Assembly (NCBI GenBank): GCA_017303755.1
Contig: JAFLBS010000004.1
Span: forward strand, 62,001 to 126,000
Source: Flavobacteriales bacterium
GTDB lineage: Bacteria; Bacteroidota; Bacteroidia; Flavobacteriales; Flavobacteriaceae
Direction of reading: 5' to 3'
Length of the DNA: 64,000 bases
Position numbers and translations under genes: made by a program. Of this stretch, positions 60,238 through 64,000 are shown in pieces; position 1 is the first letter of the stretch; each line of letters begins with the position of its first letter. A model generated the notes under the pieces. That model was not told the DNA's origin. It did no database searches and saw only the letters and a list, made by a program, of their open reading frames with translations.

Positions 60238-62640
60238 ATGACTGAAGCATTAAATAAAGTTGAAATTACTTTTGACGATTTCAAAAAAGAAGTTTTAAAC
60301 GATTACAAAACCGCTACCATCAGTAGAGAATGTAGTTTGCTTGGAAGACGTGAAGTGCTTACAGGTAAAGCTAAATTTGGAATTTTTGGTGACGGAAAAG
60401 AAGTGCCGCAATTGGCATTAGCAAAAGCGTTCAAAAATGGTGATTTCCGTTCGGGTTACTACCGAGATCAAACCTTTATGATGGCGATTGGAGCAATGAC
60501 AATTGAGCAATTTTTTGCAGGTTTGTATGGTCATACCGATTTAAATTTTGATCCAATGAGTGCTGGTCGTCAAATGGGCGGACATTTTGCAACGCATTCG
60601 TTAGATGAAAATGGTAATTGGAACAATTTAACTCAACAGAAAAACTCGAGTGCAGATATTTCTCCAACTGCTGGACAAATGCCTCGTTTATTAGGATTAG
60701 CACAAGCATCAAAAATATACAGAAATGTTACCGGAATCAATCAAACCAATTTTTCTGAAAATGGAAATGAAGTAGCTTGGGGAACGATTGGAAACGCTTC
60801 TACATCGGAAGGTTTGTTTTTCGAAACGATTAATGCTGCAGGTGTTTTACAAGTGCCAATGGTAATGAGTGTTTGGGACGATGAATACGGAATTTCGGTT
60901 CACGCACGTTATCAAACCACCAAAGAAAATATATCTGAAATTCTAAAAGGATTTCAACGCGATAACGAAAATAACGGTTACGAAATTCTACGCGTAAAAG
61001 GTTGGGATTACCCTGCATTGGTAGAAACGTATCAAAAAGCAGGTGAAATCGCACGCGAACAACACGTTCCGGTTTTGATACACGTACAAGAATTAACGCA
61101 ACCACAAGGACACTCCACTTCGGGTTCGCACGAACGATACAAAAATGCCGAACGTTTGGCTTGGGAAACTGAGTTTGACTGTGTTGCTCAAATGCGCAAT
61201 TGGCTAATTGAAAATAATTTAGCTTCACCTGAAGAATTATCTGAAATTGAAGAACAATCGAAAAAGGATGTTTTAGAAGGTAAAAAAGCAGCCTGGAATG
61301 CGTTTGTACAACCTTTGAAAGAAGAGCAACAAGAATTAGTGGCTTTATTGAACGATTGTGCTTCATCTTCATCAAACAAGGTTTTCATTGAAAAATACGC
61401 CTCTGAATTAGGATCGATAAAAGAACCTATTCGTAAAGAGATTTTGACTACGGCTCGAAAAGTGTTGCGTTTGGTTATCAACGAACCATGTCAGGCGCAA
61501 ATTGCCAATTGGATCACATCGTATACGGCTAAAATTCAACCGAAATTCAGTTCGCATTTGTTTTCACAATCGGACAAAAATGTATTGAATTCTAAAAATG
61601 TAGCACCTATTTACACTGATAGCTCAGAAGATGTTGATGCTCGTTTAGTATTGCGTGATAACTTTGATGCCATTTTCACAAAATACCCTGAAGCTTTGAT
61701 TTTTGGTGAAGATTCAGGAAATATTGGTGATGTGAATCAAGGTTTGGAAGGCATGCAGGAAAAATACGGCGAATTGCGTGTAGCCGATGCCGGAATTCGT
61801 GAAGCAACGATACTCGGACAAGGAATTGGAATGGCGATGCGTGGTTTGCGACCGATAGCTGAAATTCAGTACTTGGATTATTTACTGTACGCGATTCAAA
61901 TCATGAGCGACGATTTAGCAACATTACAATACCGAACTCACGGACGACAAAAAGCTCCGTTAATCATACGAACTCGCGGTCACCGTTTGGAAGGCGTTTG
62001 GCATTCGGGTTCACCAATGGGAATGATTATTAATGCAGTACGTGGAATTCACGTTTTGGTTCCGAGAAACATGACCAAAGCAGCAGGTTTTTACAATACA
62101 TTAATGGAAGCCGATGAACCAGCCTTAATTGTTGAATGTTTGAACGGTTATCGTTTAAAAGAAAAAATGCCAAGCAATTTGGGCGAGTTCAAAACCCCGA
62201 TTGGTGTGGTTGAGACAATAAAAGAAGGAAAAGACATTACTTTAGTTTCGTATGGTTCGACTTTGCGTTTGGTAGAACAAGCGGCAAAAGAATTATTGGA
62301 AGTGGGAATTGATTGTGAAATTATTGATGTTCAGTCACTTTTACCATTTGACATTCATCATGATATTGCCAAAAGTATTGCTAAAACTAATCGTTTGTTA
62401 GTGATTGATGAAGACGTTTCAGGTGGAGCGAGTGCGTTTATCTTACAGCAAATCATCGACGAACAAAGTGGTTATCAATTCTTAGACAGCAAGCCTGAAA
62501 CTTTAGCATCACAACCGCACCGACCAGCGTATGGAACCGATGGTGATTATTTTTCAAAACCATCTGTAGAAGATATTTATGAAAAAGTATATGGAATTAT
62601 GAATGAAGTAAATCCATCACAATACCCAAGTTTATTCTAA
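60238..62640 (+). CDS. 2-oxoacid dehydrogenase E1, fused alpha and beta subunits
   Basis: 800 aa thiamine-diphosphate enzyme, single chain with an alpha part (about 1-440) and a beta part (about 450-800). The alpha part has GYYRDQTFMMAIG and GRQMGGHFATHSLDENG. The usual metal motif GDGxxSEG...NN reads GNASTSEG (Asn186) and VWDDEYGIS (Asp214/215), so the Asp and Asn positions appear exchanged. The beta part has GEDSGNIGDVNQGLEG and REATILGQGIGMAMRGLRP. It decarboxylates branched-chain or pyruvate-type 2-oxoacids; E2 and E3 are not in the window. Confidence 0.9.
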   Translation: MTEALNKVEITFDDFKKEVLNDYKTATISRECSLLGRREVLTGKAKFGIFGDGKEVPQLALAKAFKNGDFRSGYYRDQTFMMAIGAMTIEQFFAGLYGHTDLNFDPMSAGRQMGGHFATHSLDENGNWNNLTQQKNSSADISPTAGQMPRLLGLAQASKIYRNVTGINQTNFSENGNEVAWGTIGNASTSEGLFFETINAAGVLQVPMVMSVWDDEYGISVHARYQTTKENISEILKGFQRDNENNGYEILRVKGWDYPALVETYQKAGEIAREQHVPVLIHVQELTQPQGHSTSGSHERYKNAERLAWETEFDCVAQMRNWLIENNLASPEELSEIEEQSKKDVLEGKKAAWNAFVQPLKEEQQELVALLNDCASSSSNKVFIEKYASELGSIKEPIRKEILTTARKVLRLVINEPCQAQIANWITSYTAKIQPKFSSHLFSQSDKNVLNSKNVAPIYTDSSEDVDARLVLRDNFDAIFTKYPEALIFGEDSGNIGDVNQGLEGMQEKYGELRVADAGIREATILGQGIGMAMRGLRPIAEIQYLDYLLYAIQIMSDDLATLQYRTHGRQKAPLIIRTRGHRLEGVWHSGSPMGMIINAVRGIHVLVPRNMTKAAGFYNTLMEADEPALIVECLNGYRLKEKMPSNLGEFKTPIGVVETIKEGKDITLVSYGSTLRLVEQAAKELLEVGIDCEIIDVQSLLPFDIHHDIAKSIAKTNRLLVIDEDVSGGASAFILQQIIDEQSGYQFLDSKPETLASQPHRPAYGTDGDYFSKPSVEDIYEKVYGIMNEVNPSQYPSLF

Positions 62641-62653
62641 TTCCATTCGATAT

Positions 62654-63229
62654 ATGAAAAATTTAATTTTCGGTTTAGCGCTGCTGTTTCATTTCACAAG
62701 TTTTTCTCAAAACGCAGAAATATTAAAAAGTGACGTCAAAAAAATGTATGATGCGTCGTACAATTTAGCTTTTGAAGAAGTGATGAATTATACTCATCCC
62801 AAAGTATTTGAAATGGCCAACAAAGAAGATGTTTTGGCAGCAATGGAATATGCTTTTGACAATGAAACCATGCGCATTCGTTTGGTACATGTAAACCCAA
62901 CATTCACCTATTCTGAAATTAAAATAATTGAAGGAAAATCGTTTTGCTTAATCAATTATACCAATGCCATGCGAATGACTTTTGAAAATAAATTAAGTGG
63001 AGATGAAATTGAAACAATGAAAAAATCATTTTTGGACAGTGGCGAATATAAAACGGTTCAATATGAAAAAGACCGAAACAGTTTCTTTTTAGAAGGCAAT
63101 GCGTTTATGATTGCCGTTGCTGATGAAACTACACAAGGTAAATGGAAGTTTGTAAACTATTCAAAAACTCAAGCCCAGTTGGCAGAAATGCTTTTAGGAG
63201 CAAAAGTTATAAAGGAATTAGGATTGTAG
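62654..63229 (+). CDS. Secreted protein of unknown function
   Basis: 191 aa. Signal peptide 1-19 (TSFSQ). The mature protein is alpha/beta with a long helix near the N-terminus (ILKSDVKKMYDASYNLAFEEVMNY) and a beta-rich second half (NTFFLEGNAFMIAVADETTQG type). No family recognised. It lies 13 bases after the E1 gene on the same strand, possibly co-transcribed, and ends 2 bases from a convergent gene. Confidence 0.75.
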   Translation: MKNLIFGLALLFHFTSFSQNAEILKSDVKKMYDASYNLAFEEVMNYTHPKVFEMANKEDVLAAMEYAFDNETMRIRLVHVNPTFTYSEIKIIEGKSFCLINYTNAMRMTFENKLSGDEIETMKKSFLDSGEYKTVQYEKDRNSFFLEGNAFMIAVADETTQGKWKFVNYSKTQAQLAEMLLGAKVIKELGL

Positions 63230-63231
63230 TT

Positions 63232-64000
63232 TTAAACCTCATCTGGAAAAATTTTCCCTGGATTTAGAATATTATTAGGATCAAAAACATATTTGATTCG
63301 TTCCATCAGTTCGATGTGGGTTTTGGTGAACGCAATGTCCATAAAATTCTTTTGCACATAGCCAATTCCGTGTTCGCCTGATAATGTTCCTTTTAAAGCA
63401 ACAGTTAATTCGAAGATTTCTCGAATTCCTTTGGGAACTTCCGTCTTCCAATTGGCATCTGACATATCACCTTTAATGATGTTTACGTGCAGATTTCCAT
63501 CGCCTGCGTGCCCATAACACACCGATTTGAATCCGTACTTCGCTCCTATTTTCTTAATTCCGTTTAACAATTCAGGTAAAACATAGCGCGGTACAACCGT
63601 ATCTTCTTCTTTGTAAATCGAATTCGATTTTACGGCTTCTGCCACCGAGCGACGCATTTTCCACAATGCATTTTTCTGATCTTCTGTATCAGCAAAGAGG
63701 ATTTCATCAATTTCGAATTGTTCTAAAACTGTTGTAATTTTTTCCGCTTCAGAGAATAGAATTTCAGGGTAATTCCCATCTACTTCAATCAACAGATGAG
63801 CTTGGTGATTGGGTTGAATCGTAACACTAATTCCGTCAACGTGTTTTAGTGTCCAATCAATCGCATCGCGTTCCATAAATTCTAACGCACTTGGTACAAT
63901 TCCGGCTCTGAAAATAGCTGAAACTGCCTCACAAGCCTGACTTGCATTAAAAAAAGGCACTAACATCAATACATTATGACTGTTTTTAGGCAATAATTTC
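63232..64000 (-). CDS. FAD-linked oxidase/GlcD-type dehydrogenase, C-terminal part
   Basis: Enters from the right edge; the first codons visible read KLLPKNSHNVLMLVPFF, so the N-terminal FAD-binding half lies outside. The visible ~255 residues form the C-terminal cap domain: SALEFMERDAIDW (about 38-50), YGHAGDGNLHVNIIKGD and GEHGIGYVQKNFM, the His/Asp-rich signatures of glycolate oxidase GlcD and D-lactate dehydrogenases. A start at 63993 would be a TTG inside the conserved domain and is not the true start. Substrate not determined. Confidence 0.88.
   Translation of the reverse strand, partial: KLLPKNSHNVLMLVPFFNASQACEAVSAIFRAGIVPSALEFMERDAIDWTLKHVDGISVTIQPNHQAHLLIEVDGNYPEILFSEAEKITTVLEQFEIDEILFADTEDQKNALWKMRRSVAEAVKSNSIYKEEDTVVPRYVLPELLNGIKKIGAKYGFKSVCYGHAGDGNLHVNIIKGDMSDANWKTEVPKGIREIFELTVALKGTLSGEHGIGYVQKNFMDIAFTKTHIELMERIKYVFDPNNILNPGKIFPDEV

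Noticed and set aside
60830..61375. 181-codon minus-strand frame in the E1 gene
   Set aside because: Antisense shadow of a long, strongly supported gene.

Overview
The window looks like a chromosomal segment from a member of the Flavobacteriaceae, most likely Flavobacterium or a close relative. Four things support this. The DNA is AT-rich. Shine-Dalgarno sequences are missing, and TAnnTTTG promoter elements sit just upstream of many genes. Many signal peptides end in 'AQ', and one secreted protein carries a type IX secretion (T9SS) C-terminal sorting domain. Convergent gaps hold short dispersed intergenic repeats. I see no rRNA, tRNA, CRISPR array, insertion sequence, integrase or phage gene. 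There is no gene-free stretch above about 300 bases once the 55-codon membrane gene at 17594-17761 is counted.

Layout. 1-281: the end of a + strand gene, an inverted repeat, and a compact structured RNA candidate with its own promoter and terminator. 281-4549 (-): a dienelactone-hydrolase-like secreted protein, then a phosphate uptake set (porin, PiT permease, DUF47 partner). 4718-12489: acyl-CoA carboxylase beta subunit, an LRR T9SS cargo protein, an RluA-type pseudouridine synthase, a TetR regulator and thioesterase that share an operator-like palindrome, and an M1 peptidase. 12492-18927: MenE with a CPBP protease, an ArsC-type reductase, a TonB-dependent-receptor-like protein, a tiny membrane protein and CorA. 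18996-23449: histidine degradation genes hutI and hutG, separated by two paralogous membrane-anchored coiled-coil proteins on the other strand. 23661-32170: DEAD-box helicase, a TPR hybrid histidine kinase, EttA, a class V aminotransferase and SelO. 32172-36431: a DJ-1/AraC regulator divergent from eight small genes (DoxX, HMA-like, DUF1801, SRPBCC, VOC, DUF2200, SRPBCC, VOC).

36495-54817: S41 peptidase lipoprotein, TPR protein, GlmM, ACP phosphodiesterase, AlkD-like glycosylase, two clusters of unknown envelope proteins (one with a SIMPL protein and a DoxX-like membrane protein), a ClC chloride channel/antiporter with CBS domains, UvrA, a SnoaL/NTF2-like protein and a LOG-like protein. 54929-60050: a tightly coupled trio of MBOAT acyltransferase, SGNH/DltD-like protein, and a large M1-peptidase-like protein that lacks the zinc motif and ends in a probable outer-membrane barrel. 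60238-64000: a single-chain 2-oxoacid dehydrogenase E1, a secreted protein of unknown function, and the C-terminal part of an FAD-linked oxidase.

Most genes are ordinary core genes. The parts that best repay a second look are the structured RNA candidate at about 204-278, the MBOAT/SGNH/pseudo-M1-barrel operon, the TetR-thioesterase operator pair, the E1 enzyme with swapped Asp/Asn metal-binding positions, and the nested and tandem intergenic repeats.
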